Assembly (NCBI GenBank): GCA_041862375.1
Contig: JBGVTE010000141.1
Span: 92,551 to 156,550, forward strand
Direction of reading: 5' to 3'
Origin: WVZL01 sp041862375
GTDB taxonomy: Bacteria; Acidobacteriota; Aminicenantia; Aminicenantales; Aminicenantaceae
DNA length: 64,000 nt
Shown: positions 26,013-35,169 of the stretch, piece after piece
How positions within the stretch are numbered: position 1 is the stretch's first letter
Layout of the letters: each line of letters starts with the position of its first letter
Position numbers and translations under genes: made by a program
The notes under the pieces: model-generated
The model's input: only the letters and a program-made list of their open reading frames with translations
Databases searched by the model: none
Told to the model about the DNA's origin: nothing

Positions 26013-27545
26013 ATGAAACATTATTTCAAACCCATCACACGAAGAAAGTTTTTAAAAGCAGGAGTTACAGGCGGAGCTGTAATCGCTACGCTCCCAGTCT
26101 GGAAACTTTTTTCTTTCACTACGCCTTCTTCAGATTTCCATGTCAATCCTGCGATTAATCTTTCCAAGGAAATACTTGAGAAGCTCATTAGGATTGCTCT
26201 GGAGCGGGGAGGTGAGTTTGCAGAAGTTTATTGTGAATACAGTGTGCAAAATCAGATTTATCTCGAGGAAAACAAGATTTACGGAGCTGGAAGAGGAGTG
26301 GATATGGGGGTCGGAATTCGAGTTCTCCACGGTGAAAAAACGGGTTATGCATACTGTGATGATTTAAGTTTTGAAAAATTGAAAAAAACAGCAGAGGTTG
26401 CTAGCCATATTGCTGCTGAAGGGGAATTAAAAGAGTCAGTCGGATTGAAATCTTTCGAAGTTCCATCCTATTACATGGTTAAAACTTCTCCCGACAGTAT
26501 CACTCCTAAGGATAAGGCAAAGCTCCTCTGGAAAGCGAACGAGATCGGAAGAGCATATGACAAGAGAATCAACCAAGTTAATGTTGGATTTTCCGATAGC
26601 AACAAGAAAATTATCATCGCCAATTCTGAGGGAACATGGGTTGAAGATATGCAGACAATATCACGACTTCTGGTTAGTATCAATGCTATTGAGGGGAGCA
26701 AGAGAAGCCGCGGTTATGCTTATAAAGATGGTACATTGGGATATGAGCATTATGATGAAAGCGTAGCTGAAGAGCTGGCAAAAGAAGCAGGAAGAATAAC
26801 CATCGCCATGCTTCCAGCAGAAAATGCTCCTGCAGGTGAATATCCAATAGTAATGGCTAAAGGATACTGTGGAACATTTTTCCATGAGGCAATCGGACAT
26901 AGCTTGGAGAGTGACGGAATCAGAAAAAAAACTTCCTGTTTCTGGGATAAAAAAGGGGAAAAGATAGCTACAGAGATTGCTTCTCTGGCTGATGATGGGA
27001 CAGTACCTGGAGCGAGAGGTTCTATTAATGTTGATGACGAAGGAACCGCAAGTCAGAAGACTATCCTTATCGACAGGGGAATATGCGCCGATTTTCTTTT
27101 TGACAGGTTAAACGCCAAATTAATGAAGGCTAATTTAACAGGTAACGGAAGAAGAGAATCTTATCAACACTATCCTCTTTCCAGAATGACTAACACATAC
27201 TTGATGCCTGGGGAGGATGATCCTGAAGATATTGTAAGATCTGTTAAAAAAGGAATTTATGTAGCTCGAATCGGAGGAGGAAATGTAACCTGGGTAACAG
27301 GAAGATTTGTGTTCTCTGTTCCCGAAGGATACCTAATTGAAGATGGCAAAATCACAAAATCCCTTAAAGGGATCCAACTCATGGGAAGCGGCCCAGAAGT
27401 ATTAAAGAATATTGTCATGGTAGGTCCTGACTTAGAAATTTTGGGCGGAGGGACCTGTGGCAAAGATGGACAGGGAAAACCAGTTTCTGATGGGAATCCA
27501 ACCTTGAAAGTTTCCAAAATAACCATCGGTGGCGCAAAGGTTTAA
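26013..27545 (+). CDS. tldD: TldD-family metalloprotease with Tat signal
   Basis: 510 residues. GGAGG lies six bases before the ATG. The zinc motif HEAIGH (His291, Glu292, His296) and the C-terminal GGGTCGKDGQ (Cys ligand as in E. coli TldD) identify the catalytic subunit of the TldD/TldE protease. Unusually, the first 35 residues form a twin-arginine signal (TRRKFLKAGVTGGAVIATLP), predicting export or membrane tethering of a normally cytoplasmic enzyme. The next gene is the TldE partner, 13 bases downstream. Confidence 0.93.
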   Translation: MKHYFKPITRRKFLKAGVTGGAVIATLPVWKLFSFTTPSSDFHVNPAINLSKEILEKLIRIALERGGEFAEVYCEYSVQNQIYLEENKIYGAGRGVDMGVGIRVLHGEKTGYAYCDDLSFEKLKKTAEVASHIAAEGELKESVGLKSFEVPSYYMVKTSPDSITPKDKAKLLWKANEIGRAYDKRINQVNVGFSDSNKKIIIANSEGTWVEDMQTISRLLVSINAIEGSKRSRGYAYKDGTLGYEHYDESVAEELAKEAGRITIAMLPAENAPAGEYPIVMAKGYCGTFFHEAIGHSLESDGIRKKTSCFWDKKGEKIATEIASLADDGTVPGARGSINVDDEGTASQKTILIDRGICADFLFDRLNAKLMKANLTGNGRRESYQHYPLSRMTNTYLMPGEDDPEDIVRSVKKGIYVARIGGGNVTWVTGRFVFSVPEGYLIEDGKITKSLKGIQLMGSGPEVLKNIVMVGPDLEILGGGTCGKDGQGKPVSDGNPTLKVSKITIGGAKV

Positions 27546-27558
27546 AAGGAGGTGCATG

Positions 27559-28902
27559 ATGGATTATAAATTATTAGCAGAAAAAATTGTAAAAGAGGCA
27601 ATAAATTCAGGAGCAGAAGAGGCAGAGGCATACGTAGAGAATGAAAGAGAATTTGAGCTTTCCATCAGGAATGGCGATGTAGAAAACATAAAACAGGCGA
27701 CATCTAAAGGGATAGGGTTGACAGTTTTTAAAGAAAAAAAGCTTGGATTTTCTTATACATCTGATTTTTCAGAGCAATCCCTTAAAGAATTCATTAAGAA
27801 AACCATTCAACTCTCACTTGTTGCTGACTCGAAGCCATGGAATGGTCTACCAGATTTCGAAAAAGGGAAGACAAGGGATTTTGATTTATACGATACTTCA
27901 ATTCCTGAAATTCTAGATGAAAAGAAAATAAAGATTGCCAAGGAAGTAGAGAGAATTGCCCTTGCCTATGACAAGAGAATTACCAAGACAGATGGAGGAT
28001 ACTTCGGAGACTCTGAGAGAGAGACAATAATTGTCAATTCCAAAGGAATTTCTCATTCATGCAAAAGAACAGGAGTCTATTTTGGCGTATCAGTAGTGGC
28101 AGGAGAAGGAAATGAGATGCAGTCTGGAGGCTGGGGAAGCTCGAAGAGGCACTTTAAAGACTTGGATAGTATCGAGTTCGTTGCCAAAAAAGCTGGTAAG
28201 AGAGCGGTTGAAAAACTTGGAGCAAAACCTGTTCCTACCCAAAAAGCACCTGCTGTTTTTGACCGTTATTCATCAGCTGCATTCTGGGCTGGAATCTTGT
28301 TTGCTATGAATGGAGATAGTGTTTACAAGAAAACCACATTCCTGACCGATTATCTTAACAAGCCCATTGCTTCTGAGTTAATAACAGTCGTAGATGATCC
28401 AACTATCCTGAGGCATGTTTCCTCTATTCCTTTTGACGGAGAAGGAAACATAACCAGAAAGAATATTCTCATTGACAAGGGAATTCTTAAGATGTTCATC
28501 TACGATTCAATCACTGCTCGAAAGGCTGGTGTCAAAGTCAATACTATGGCTCGAAGGGGCAGCTTCCGCTCTCCAGCATCCGCCAGTTTTTTGAATGTTA
28601 TAGTTCAGAATGGCGATGAAGGTCGTGAGAAAATTATCTCTGGGATAAAAAATGGTTTTTATGTAACAGGGCTCAGAGGAATTGGTACTGATATTCCTAC
28701 CGGAAATTATTCCTGCGGTTCTTCAGGATTTTGGATAAAGGACGGGGAGATTGCATTTCCTGTAGATGGTGTTACCCTTGGAGGAAATGTACTTGATATA
28801 CTTAAGAATATTGAAGTTGTGGCTGATGACCTTGACATGAGAGGAGGCTTGAACAGCCCCACGTTTAAAATATCTGAGATGGCAATCGGAGGGAAAAAGT
28901 AA
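27559..28902 (+). CDS. tldE: TldE/PmbA-family partner protein
   Basis: 447 residues from ATG 27559 (AGGAGG six bases upstream; ATG 27556 is also possible). Same fold as TldD but without HExxxH, as expected for the non-catalytic TldE/PmbA subunit that forms a heterodimer with TldD. Characteristic segments: GIGLTVFKEKKLGFSYTSD, GTDIPTGNYSCGSSGFWI and DLDMRGGLNSPTFKI. There is no signal peptide, in contrast with its TldD partner. It ends seven bases before the convergent gene at 28909. Confidence 0.92.
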   Translation: MDYKLLAEKIVKEAINSGAEEAEAYVENEREFELSIRNGDVENIKQATSKGIGLTVFKEKKLGFSYTSDFSEQSLKEFIKKTIQLSLVADSKPWNGLPDFEKGKTRDFDLYDTSIPEILDEKKIKIAKEVERIALAYDKRITKTDGGYFGDSERETIIVNSKGISHSCKRTGVYFGVSVVAGEGNEMQSGGWGSSKRHFKDLDSIEFVAKKAGKRAVEKLGAKPVPTQKAPAVFDRYSSAAFWAGILFAMNGDSVYKKTTFLTDYLNKPIASELITVVDDPTILRHVSSIPFDGEGNITRKNILIDKGILKMFIYDSITARKAGVKVNTMARRGSFRSPASASFLNVIVQNGDEGREKIISGIKNGFYVTGLRGIGTDIPTGNYSCGSSGFWIKDGEIAFPVDGVTLGGNVLDILKNIEVVADDLDMRGGLNSPTFKISEMAIGGKK

Positions 28903-28908
28903 TAGCAA

Positions 28909-30255
28909 TTATTTATAAAGCTTCTCACGGGATATCTCTATTGCTAGGTTGAACTCGCCAGCAAGAACTTGTGCAGCCACTGAAGCAGCAAACTCTCTGG
29001 CAGTTTTTATGCCCATAATCCTCAGTGCTTCGCGACCACCAGGGGAGATAAATCCTTCTCGAGATGATACAGTCCCCACTTCTATATTAGGAAGTTCCAC
29101 TCCATAAATAAGATCTCCTTTTTCAGCTCTGGCATATATGCTTTGGAAAGAAGAAACAAGGCAACTTTGGGGATTGACTTTGGCTGCTTTGTAAATAGCC
29201 GGTATTATTTCTCCTCCCATACCTGAATAGAATTGACAGCCTAATTTTTGTGCGCCTGTGCAGTCTAACTCAACAAAAGAGAGGAGCTTCTCTGCATCAA
29301 TTCCTATGAACTGTTCAATGTCCTGCATAGGAACCTTAACCTGAGCAGATGCATATCTTCCCCGTTTATTTCGAGGGCTTGGCTTTAGATCGCCATCATA
29401 CCCTTGTGCTATTACGCTTAACTCATATTCTATGCCAATTTTTTGAAACTGCACCTCGATCAGCTTTTTAGCATACCCCACAGCGCCACTTATCGCGCCA
29501 TGTCCCCTGAAGTTTACAAAGTCAGAGGCAAAATCTACATAGAGAATAAAGCCCCTTTGGTTTTCGACTTCTAAAAATTCCACAAAGCTGATTCGGCCTC
29601 CAAATTCTGACATCTTTTTATTCATCCCGATTTTAAGCTCTGGCAGGAGTGCTTCAATTGTGCTGAGTGCTTTTTTTCGTAATTGTTCTTTTTTAAATAT
29701 ATATCCAAGGCACCGGGCCGCTCTACCGAACTCTGAGACTTTAACCTCAGCTCCACCAAAAGTGTTGATTATGTAACATCCCCTCGTTACCCCGATAGGT
29801 CCTAATCCTGTTCCGTAAATAAGAAGATTTGTGAACTCTTTCTCGACATCACCCTTCACTTTTATTCTTCCAGCATAGGAGTAATAATCTTCGCTTCCTC
29901 CGATGTAGTTGTTGACAAGAGGGGAGTATTTACCAAGGGATTTCAGCGGAGAGCCGCAGATTGTGCACGTAAGCTTGCTATCCAATGCATCGAGTTCCCA
30001 GAAAATGTTATCTCTTTCGCACTGGTAATGGATCTTATAAGGTTTCTCAGATATGCGGATGAATTCGAACTTCTCTCCTGTTTCCTTTTCAATAAATTTC
30101 TGTCTGCATAATGCAGCGATTGAATAATTATCAGGAGGAAGTATTCCGATATTTGTCGCTATTTCTTCTTCTACTTTCCAGGGAGGGAGTTTTCCCAATT
30201 TCAATTGTTCAACACACTCTTGAATGGCGATTTTTTCTTTATAGCTATTTTTCAT
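28909..30255 (-). CDS. Divergent HMG-CoA reductase-like protein with N-terminal zinc ribbon
   Basis: 448 residues. The C-terminal half follows HMG-CoA reductase: KPSPRNKRGR (Lys291, the position of the catalytic Lys in KKPAAxNW), the small-domain-to-large-domain return GMGGEIIPAIYKAA, VELPNIEVGTV (387-396) and VLAGEFNLA. The position of the catalytic Asp (GQDxAQN) appears as VNPQS (Asn361), and the C-terminal His is absent. An N-terminal HxxC...CxxC cluster (His76, Cys79, Cys97, Cys100) looks like a zinc ribbon. It may be a reductase with altered chemistry or a non-catalytic relative. Assignment is by motif recall, and the true function is unknown. Confidence 0.6.
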   Translation of the reverse strand: MKNSYKEKIAIQECVEQLKLGKLPPWKVEEEIATNIGILPPDNYSIAALCRQKFIEKETGEKFEFIRISEKPYKIHYQCERDNIFWELDALDSKLTCTICGSPLKSLGKYSPLVNNYIGGSEDYYSYAGRIKVKGDVEKEFTNLLIYGTGLGPIGVTRGCYIINTFGGAEVKVSEFGRAARCLGYIFKKEQLRKKALSTIEALLPELKIGMNKKMSEFGGRISFVEFLEVENQRGFILYVDFASDFVNFRGHGAISGAVGYAKKLIEVQFQKIGIEYELSVIAQGYDGDLKPSPRNKRGRYASAQVKVPMQDIEQFIGIDAEKLLSFVELDCTGAQKLGCQFYSGMGGEIIPAIYKAAKVNPQSCLVSSFQSIYARAEKGDLIYGVELPNIEVGTVSSREGFISPGGREALRIMGIKTAREFAASVAAQVLAGEFNLAIEISREKLYK

Positions 30256-30324
30256 GCCCTTTTTCCCCTAAAAGTCTTATATCAGACAAGAAATATGAAG
30301 TCAAAATATATTGTGTTATTTACA

Positions 30325-30340
30325 AATAATAATTATTATT
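30325..30340. promoter_or_regulatory. PerR/Fur-type operator upstream of the regulator gene
   Basis: A perfect 16-bp palindrome, AATAATAATTATTATT, close in form to Per boxes (TTATAATnATTATAA), centred 21 bases before the regulator ATG. It suggests autoregulation. Confidence 0.5.
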
Positions 30341-30353
30341 ATATAGTAATTAT

Positions 30354-30800
30354 ATGATATTAAAAGGTAAGCAATTAACAGTAGATTTTTTAAGAGCCAA
30401 ATGTAAAGAGCATAATCTCAAAGTGACTCCACAACGTGCTGCAATTTTCGAGGAATTACAAATGTCAAATGATCACCCCAGTGCAGATGTGATTTATCGT
30501 AGAGTCAAAAAGATCTTTCCTTACATCTCGTTTGATACAGTATACAGGACACTTATAACCTTTGATAAAATCGGAATAATCACTGTGGTTGAAGGTTACG
30601 GTGAACCAAAACGCTTCGATTCAAACTTTGAGACACATCATCATTTCAGGTGTTTAAAGTGTAATACCATAATGGATTTCTGGGATGAATCTTACGATAA
30701 CATAGACATTCCAGAAAAACTTAATAAACAGTGTACAGTACTTAACAAGAAAGTTATCCTAGAAGGCATTTGTGAAGAATGTAGGAAAAAAATATTATAA
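30354..30800 (+). CDS. perR: Fur-family peroxide regulator, PerR-like
   Basis: 148 residues with the winged-helix DNA-binding domain (VTPQRAAIFEEL; FDTVYRTL) and the Fur dimerisation domain. Structural zinc: CLKC (100, 103) and CEEC (140, 143). Regulatory metal site: His41, HHH 95-97 and Asp108 in IMDFW. The Asp at this place, where Fur has Glu, is the feature that marks PerR. A di-haem peroxidase gene follows in the same direction after 65 bases, fitting a peroxide-response role. No clear ribosome-binding site precedes the ATG. Confidence 0.8.
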   Translation: MILKGKQLTVDFLRAKCKEHNLKVTPQRAAIFEELQMSNDHPSADVIYRRVKKIFPYISFDTVYRTLITFDKIGIITVVEGYGEPKRFDSNFETHHHFRCLKCNTIMDFWDESYDNIDIPEKLNKQCTVLNKKVILEGICEECRKKIL

Positions 30801-30865
30801 TGCGTACGAAAAGCAAAAGATGAAAAATAAACAAATTAAAGACAGTATGGATAGGAGAAATTGAC

Positions 30866-32095
30866 ATGGAAATCGCAAAAAGAATTATTATCTTTACCGC
30901 AGTTCTTTCATTAGTTTTGTCTATTGGAAGTAATGAAAGAGCCAAGTTTTCACCTAAAGAGCAATTGGGGAAGAGATTGTTTTTTGATACGAATCTTTCC
31001 ACCCCGAGGGGACAAGCTTGTGCTTTTTGTCATAGTCCTGAGGCTGGCTGGACTGGACCAGATGGAGCTGTTAACAAATCAGTGGCAATCTACGAGGGTG
31101 CAGTGCATGGGCGCTTTGGGAACCGTAAACCTCCCTCTGCTGCCTATGCCGGAGACAGTCCTAAGTTGTACCGGGATGATGAGGGAAATTTTATCGGTGG
31201 TATGTTCTGGGACGGAAGGGCATCAGGAGATGTCTTAGGAGATCCGCTTGCTGAGCAAGCTATGGGGCCATTTCTTAATCCGCTCGAGCAGAACAATCCC
31301 GACAAGAAGAGAGTTATAATGCAAGTGCGCAATTCAGATTATGCACAACTATTTGAGAAAGCATGGAGACCTGAATCAATCGATTGGGAGGGAGATATCG
31401 ACGGGACATATGAAAAGATAGCTTTCTCTATTGCTGCCTATGAGAGGTCGGCTGAGGTCAATCCGTTCAGTTCAAAATTTGATGATTTCTGGAGGAAGGC
31501 CACATCTACTATGCTCAAAGTGGAAATAATTGATGAGTCGAACTGGAAAAACTATGAGAATATGGGATTAAATGAGAATGAACTCAAGGGCCTTATACTG
31601 TTTAATACAAAGGGTAAATGTTCAAATTGCCATGTTTTAACATCCGGAGACGACAAGCCTCCTTTATTCACAGATTTTACCTACGATAATCTGGGAGTTC
31701 CCAAGAATCTGAAAAATCCTTTCTACAGTCTGAATGAAAAATGGAATCCTGATGGAAAGGATTGGGTGGATAATGGTCTCGGAGGATATCTTGAAAAAAC
31801 AGATAAATATGCAAAATTCGCGGCTGAGAACTACGGGAAACACAAAGTTCCAACCCTTCGTAATGTTGATTTAAAACCCAACAGCGACTTTGTCAAAGCA
31901 TACATGCACAATGGTTTCTTTAATAGTCTCAAGGATGTTGTACGCTTCTACAACACACGAGATGTGGCTGATGCAAACTGGTCTCCACCTGAAATCAGAA
32001 AAAATGTTAATAAAGATGAAATGGGAAGCCTGGGTTTAACGTCTGAAGAAGAAGAGGCCATTGTTACATTCATGAAGACTCTTACTGATAAATGA
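30866..32095 (+). CDS. Di-haem cytochrome c peroxidase (CcpA/MauG family)
   Basis: 409 residues with an N-terminal signal/anchor (about residues 5-21) and two haem c motifs, CAFCH (52-56) and CSNCH (252-256). WDGRASG and VPTLRNV are conserved family segments. It reduces hydrogen peroxide in the periplasm using cytochrome electrons; MauG-like relatives instead modify proteins. TAGGAGAA precedes the ATG. Location after the PerR-like gene suggests peroxide induction. A barrel protein follows. Confidence 0.9.
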   Translation: MEIAKRIIIFTAVLSLVLSIGSNERAKFSPKEQLGKRLFFDTNLSTPRGQACAFCHSPEAGWTGPDGAVNKSVAIYEGAVHGRFGNRKPPSAAYAGDSPKLYRDDEGNFIGGMFWDGRASGDVLGDPLAEQAMGPFLNPLEQNNPDKKRVIMQVRNSDYAQLFEKAWRPESIDWEGDIDGTYEKIAFSIAAYERSAEVNPFSSKFDDFWRKATSTMLKVEIIDESNWKNYENMGLNENELKGLILFNTKGKCSNCHVLTSGDDKPPLFTDFTYDNLGVPKNLKNPFYSLNEKWNPDGKDWVDNGLGGYLEKTDKYAKFAAENYGKHKVPTLRNVDLKPNSDFVKAYMHNGFFNSLKDVVRFYNTRDVADANWSPPEIRKNVNKDEMGSLGLTSEEEEAIVTFMKTLTDK

Positions 32096-32186
32096 GTGTT
32101 GAGCATTTTTGCCAACATCCTTGCAAGAAAAAATGTAAAAAAATATTAAAAACGACATGATAGAATCAGGAAGATAGGAGGAAAGA

Positions 32187-32954
32187 ATGAAGAAGAAATT
32201 AATAATCTTTACAACCTTATTATTTCTGATCTTAGTTTCTAATTCATATTCTCAGTTTTATAAAGTTTACGGTTATGCAACGAGAGCGGAGGATGAAGCT
32301 GAAATTTCGTTGTGGACATCTTATATCAGCCAAAGCGACCATTATCATTCCTTTTTTGACAAAAAAGTCAAAAGAGAGGGGCTATGGGCTCATTCAGTAG
32401 AGCTTGAGTACGGAGTTACAGATCGTTTTACTGTGGCAATCTATATTGATTTCGAAAATCCTTCTGGAGAAAGCCTCAAGCATATCCGAACAAATGCAGT
32501 GTTTTTCAGATACAGAATTGCCGAAAAAGGCTCATTCCTGTTTGACCCTGCCATCTACCTCGAATATTACATTCCGAGAAAGGATTACAGGGATTATGAA
32601 GAATTTGAAGCCAGGCTGATCTTAGAAAGAGATATGGGAGATTTCAGGCTTATTCTCAATCCAATTTTTGAAAAAAAGACAAGCGGGAGCTTGGTCAGTC
32701 AAGGATTTGAGTTTAATTACGCCGCAGGTTTCTACTACAGGAAATTTCACAGTGTTCAACCAGGAATTGAATTTCATGGAAAAATGGGAGAAATGAGTGA
32801 AAACATTCCCTTGGAAGAGCAGCGGCATTTCTTATTTTCTACGCTAGATTTCAAGTTCGGTCCAGGATTTCACTGGCACATTGGAACCGGGATTGGTTTA
32901 ACAGACAAGAGTGATAAACTTACTATCAAGAGTATCTTATCATTTAAATTTTAA
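32187..32954 (+). CDS. Predicted outer-membrane barrel protein
   Basis: 255 residues with signal peptide (KKKLIIFTTLLFLILVSNS, cleavage near SYSQF). Alternating strands, many aromatic residues, and a C-terminal Phe (LSFKF) point to an outer-membrane barrel. TAGGAGGAAAG gives a strong ribosome-binding site. It follows the peroxidase gene by 91 bases in the same direction and may share its promoter. Its stop abuts, without a gap, the end of the convergent ABC gene. Confidence 0.6.
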   Translation: MKKKLIIFTTLLFLILVSNSYSQFYKVYGYATRAEDEAEISLWTSYISQSDHYHSFFDKKVKREGLWAHSVELEYGVTDRFTVAIYIDFENPSGESLKHIRTNAVFFRYRIAEKGSFLFDPAIYLEYYIPRKDYRDYEEFEARLILERDMGDFRLILNPIFEKKTSGSLVSQGFEFNYAAGFYYRKFHSVQPGIEFHGKMGEMSENIPLEEQRHFLFSTLDFKFGPGFHWHIGTGIGLTDKSDKLTIKSILSFKF

Positions 32955-33656
32955 TTAAGAAAAAACTGTTCCCCTGCTGATTTCTTCTAATAAGTTAATT
33001 CTTTTTTTATGTTCGGCGGGCATCTCTTTGAAAGTATACACATTACCATCTTTTATGGTCACTGCTTGGGTGGCTAATTCCACAAATGGTTCGATAAAAT
33101 GAGAGACTACTACGATTACAGTGCCAGCAGTGTTTTGCTGATGAATCCAATTAAGAATTTCTTTTTGAATTTTGCGGTCCATTGCTTCTAAGGGCTCATC
33201 GAGAAGAATATGCTCAGGAGTGCCAATGAAGGCAGCAGCAAAGACAGCCCGCCTTCTCTGGCCAAGAGAAAGTTCACGAACGGAACGGTTAGAAAGATTT
33301 AAGAGGCCAAAAAAGTCCAATGCCTCTCTGCCTCTTTCGAATGGTTCCCCTCTAAGTCGGCAGACAAGGTTAAGAATTTCTTTTAATGTGGCATAAGGAG
33401 ATAAATCAGGTTGCTCAGGAAGATAAGCAAGGCTTTTCCTGGCAGTAACTTCATCCTTCCAGAGATCATGGCCATTGATAGTAACCTTTCCTGTGTCAGG
33501 CTTTTCAACGCCTGCGGCAAGTTTCAGAAGAGTGCTCTTTCCACAACCATTCGGGCCAAGCAGTAGAGTAAGTCCAGGGGAGAGTTCAAGATTGATATTA
33601 TCCAGAATTAGTTCATCTTTCTCATAAGAAAAAGAAGCTTTCTTAAAATGGATCAT
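32955..33656 (-). CDS. ABC transporter ATP-binding protein
   Basis: 233 residues with Walker A GPNGCGKST, signature LSLGQRRR, Walker B HILLDEPLEAMD and H-loop VVSHF. The signature LSLGQ and the short length fit simple ABC-2 exporters of the CcmA/YxlF type. Its ATG overlaps the stop of the permease by one base (TAATG), so the two are translationally coupled. Substrate unknown. Confidence 0.88.
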   Translation of the reverse strand: MIHFKKASFSYEKDELILDNINLELSPGLTLLLGPNGCGKSTLLKLAAGVEKPDTGKVTINGHDLWKDEVTARKSLAYLPEQPDLSPYATLKEILNLVCRLRGEPFERGREALDFFGLLNLSNRSVRELSLGQRRRAVFAAAFIGTPEHILLDEPLEAMDRKIQKEILNWIHQQNTAGTVIVVVSHFIEPFVELATQAVTIKDGNVYTFKEMPAEHKKRINLLEEISRGTVFS

Positions 33657-34912
33657 TATTCACTCCATGAGAGAGAATCTCCTGCAGCAAGATGGTGCAG
33701 TTCAAGCCAGCGACTTACCTTTTGCGTTTGTTCTTCCTTTGCTGCTTTATTCAATGCCGGGAGTGTCATGGATAAAAAGCCAAGCGAAGCAAGAGGAATA
33801 AGGCATAACAGGAGTGCAAACGGTATGCCAATCACGAGAATCCTGCCAGAGGCTCCCCACCGTGATTCAGGTGCCCTTCGGATTGCGCTTGAGGCGTAAA
33901 GTGAGAGCAAGGGTAGGCTTGCAATAAGAGGAAATATTATTCTTATATTCATAATCCCCAAAGTGATAAACAGAGGAATTGTGTGAAGGGCCAGGAAAAG
34001 CGAATCAATCGCAATTCTCCGCTTGGCTGACCAGGGCAAGGAGCGAATCCAAGGCCAGGGAGGCCTCCGTGAGGCTAGAATATTCGCGAAGGATGCACAG
34101 AAAACAATAATGCTCAAGGCACCGCCAAAGCTAAGAGCTCTTAAAGATAGCAACGGATTGAAGTTGTTATTAGAGAGGAAAAGTGAAGTGGCGCCAATTA
34201 TTATTGAAGAGAGCGTCCAAGGAAGGAAGAGCCTCAGTCGAAGAGCCCTCCACCCAATTGACACAATAAGCAATGAGCCTTTAAAGGCTCTGAGCAATCG
34301 ATAGTGTCGTTTCTTTAGAGAAAGAGGCCCTGAAATCACATCTCCAATAAATATCAGAATTACGCCTGCTGGGAGGAATTGAAAATTTGCGGAAGAGACA
34401 AGGATACAAGCCAGGGCTGTTAGCGGGCTTGAGATGAGCCTTCTTTTAACAGGCAAAACACACTGGGCAGATGCCAAGCCGAGTAAAGGTAATCCCACTA
34501 AATAAGCCGCGACTGAAACTCGATGTTGCACGCAGGCTATAATGACAAGAGCGGCAATGATGGCCAGAATTGGGAACTGTGCAATAAAAATAGCGAATCC
34601 TGCCAGCCGACGGTTTGTGGTGCTTCCAACGGGAAGGTGACGGATCCACCCGTTGAGTCCCAGACAGACTCTGGGGGCTGCGATTTTTGCAATACTAAGG
34701 CAGATCAGAGTAGAGAACACTCCTGTGATCAAGAAATTGCTTTGGATTAGAGCAGCTATAACTGCATGGAAAAGTTCTGGTCTTAGCAAGTAATAGAGAG
34801 CAAAAATAGTTGTAACTATAGGAATGAATGTTCTTAGGGCGAGGCGGCTCCCAACACTCATGTGAAAACGGAGGAATGCCAAACCAGAGTTATTTCCCTC
34901 CAGCTTTCTCAT
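33656..34912 (-). CDS. Polytopic membrane protein, probable ABC permease subunit
   Basis: 418 residues from ATG 34912 with about ten predicted helices and no recognised family motif. Role inferred from one-base overlap with the ATPase at 32955. The start is uncertain: an in-frame ATG at 34984 would overlap the divergent small ORF and its ribosome-binding site, and ATG 34861 is also possible. The arrangement suggests a two-gene exporter. Confidence 0.65.
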   Translation of the reverse strand: MRKLEGNNSGLAFLRFHMSVGSRLALRTFIPIVTTIFALYYLLRPELFHAVIAALIQSNFLITGVFSTLICLSIAKIAAPRVCLGLNGWIRHLPVGSTTNRRLAGFAIFIAQFPILAIIAALVIIACVQHRVSVAAYLVGLPLLGLASAQCVLPVKRRLISSPLTALACILVSSANFQFLPAGVILIFIGDVISGPLSLKKRHYRLLRAFKGSLLIVSIGWRALRLRLFLPWTLSSIIIGATSLFLSNNNFNPLLSLRALSFGGALSIIVFCASFANILASRRPPWPWIRSLPWSAKRRIAIDSLFLALHTIPLFITLGIMNIRIIFPLIASLPLLSLYASSAIRRAPESRWGASGRILVIGIPFALLLCLIPLASLGFLSMTLPALNKAAKEEQTQKVSRWLELHHLAAGDSLSWSE

Positions 34913-34966
34913 TAGAAAGCTTATAACAGAGCGAAAATACGAAGTCAAATCAAAAGGAGGATAACC

Positions 34967-35107
34967 ATGATGACAAAAGATCAAGAGAAGTCAGAAGAGC
35001 AGATAAAAAAAGAAGATGCTATGAAAAAAGTTGCCTGGCTTCCCGACATCAAACTGATTGCCAGACATAACGATGATTACAATATTTACCTCCTATTCAA
35101 TAATTAA
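34967..35107 (+). CDS. 46-residue small protein upstream of the radical SAM locus
   Basis: AAGGAGG at 34954-34960 is six bases before ATG 34967. The product has a charged N-terminal half (MMTKDQEKSEEQIKKEDAMK) and a C-terminal half with aromatic and hydrophobic residues (VAWLPDIKLIARHNDDYNIY, then LLFNN). The strong ribosome-binding site supports translation. It is followed by a LiaF-like membrane gene and a radical SAM gene, so a precursor-peptide role is conceivable but unproven. It could also be the remnant of a longer gene. Confidence 0.5.
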   Translation: MMTKDQEKSEEQIKKEDAMKKVAWLPDIKLIARHNDDYNIYLLFNN

Positions 35108-35169
35108 ATTTGATTATTTTTTCAATGGCTGATATTCTTATTCAACTAAATAAAGGAAGGAGTGACGCT

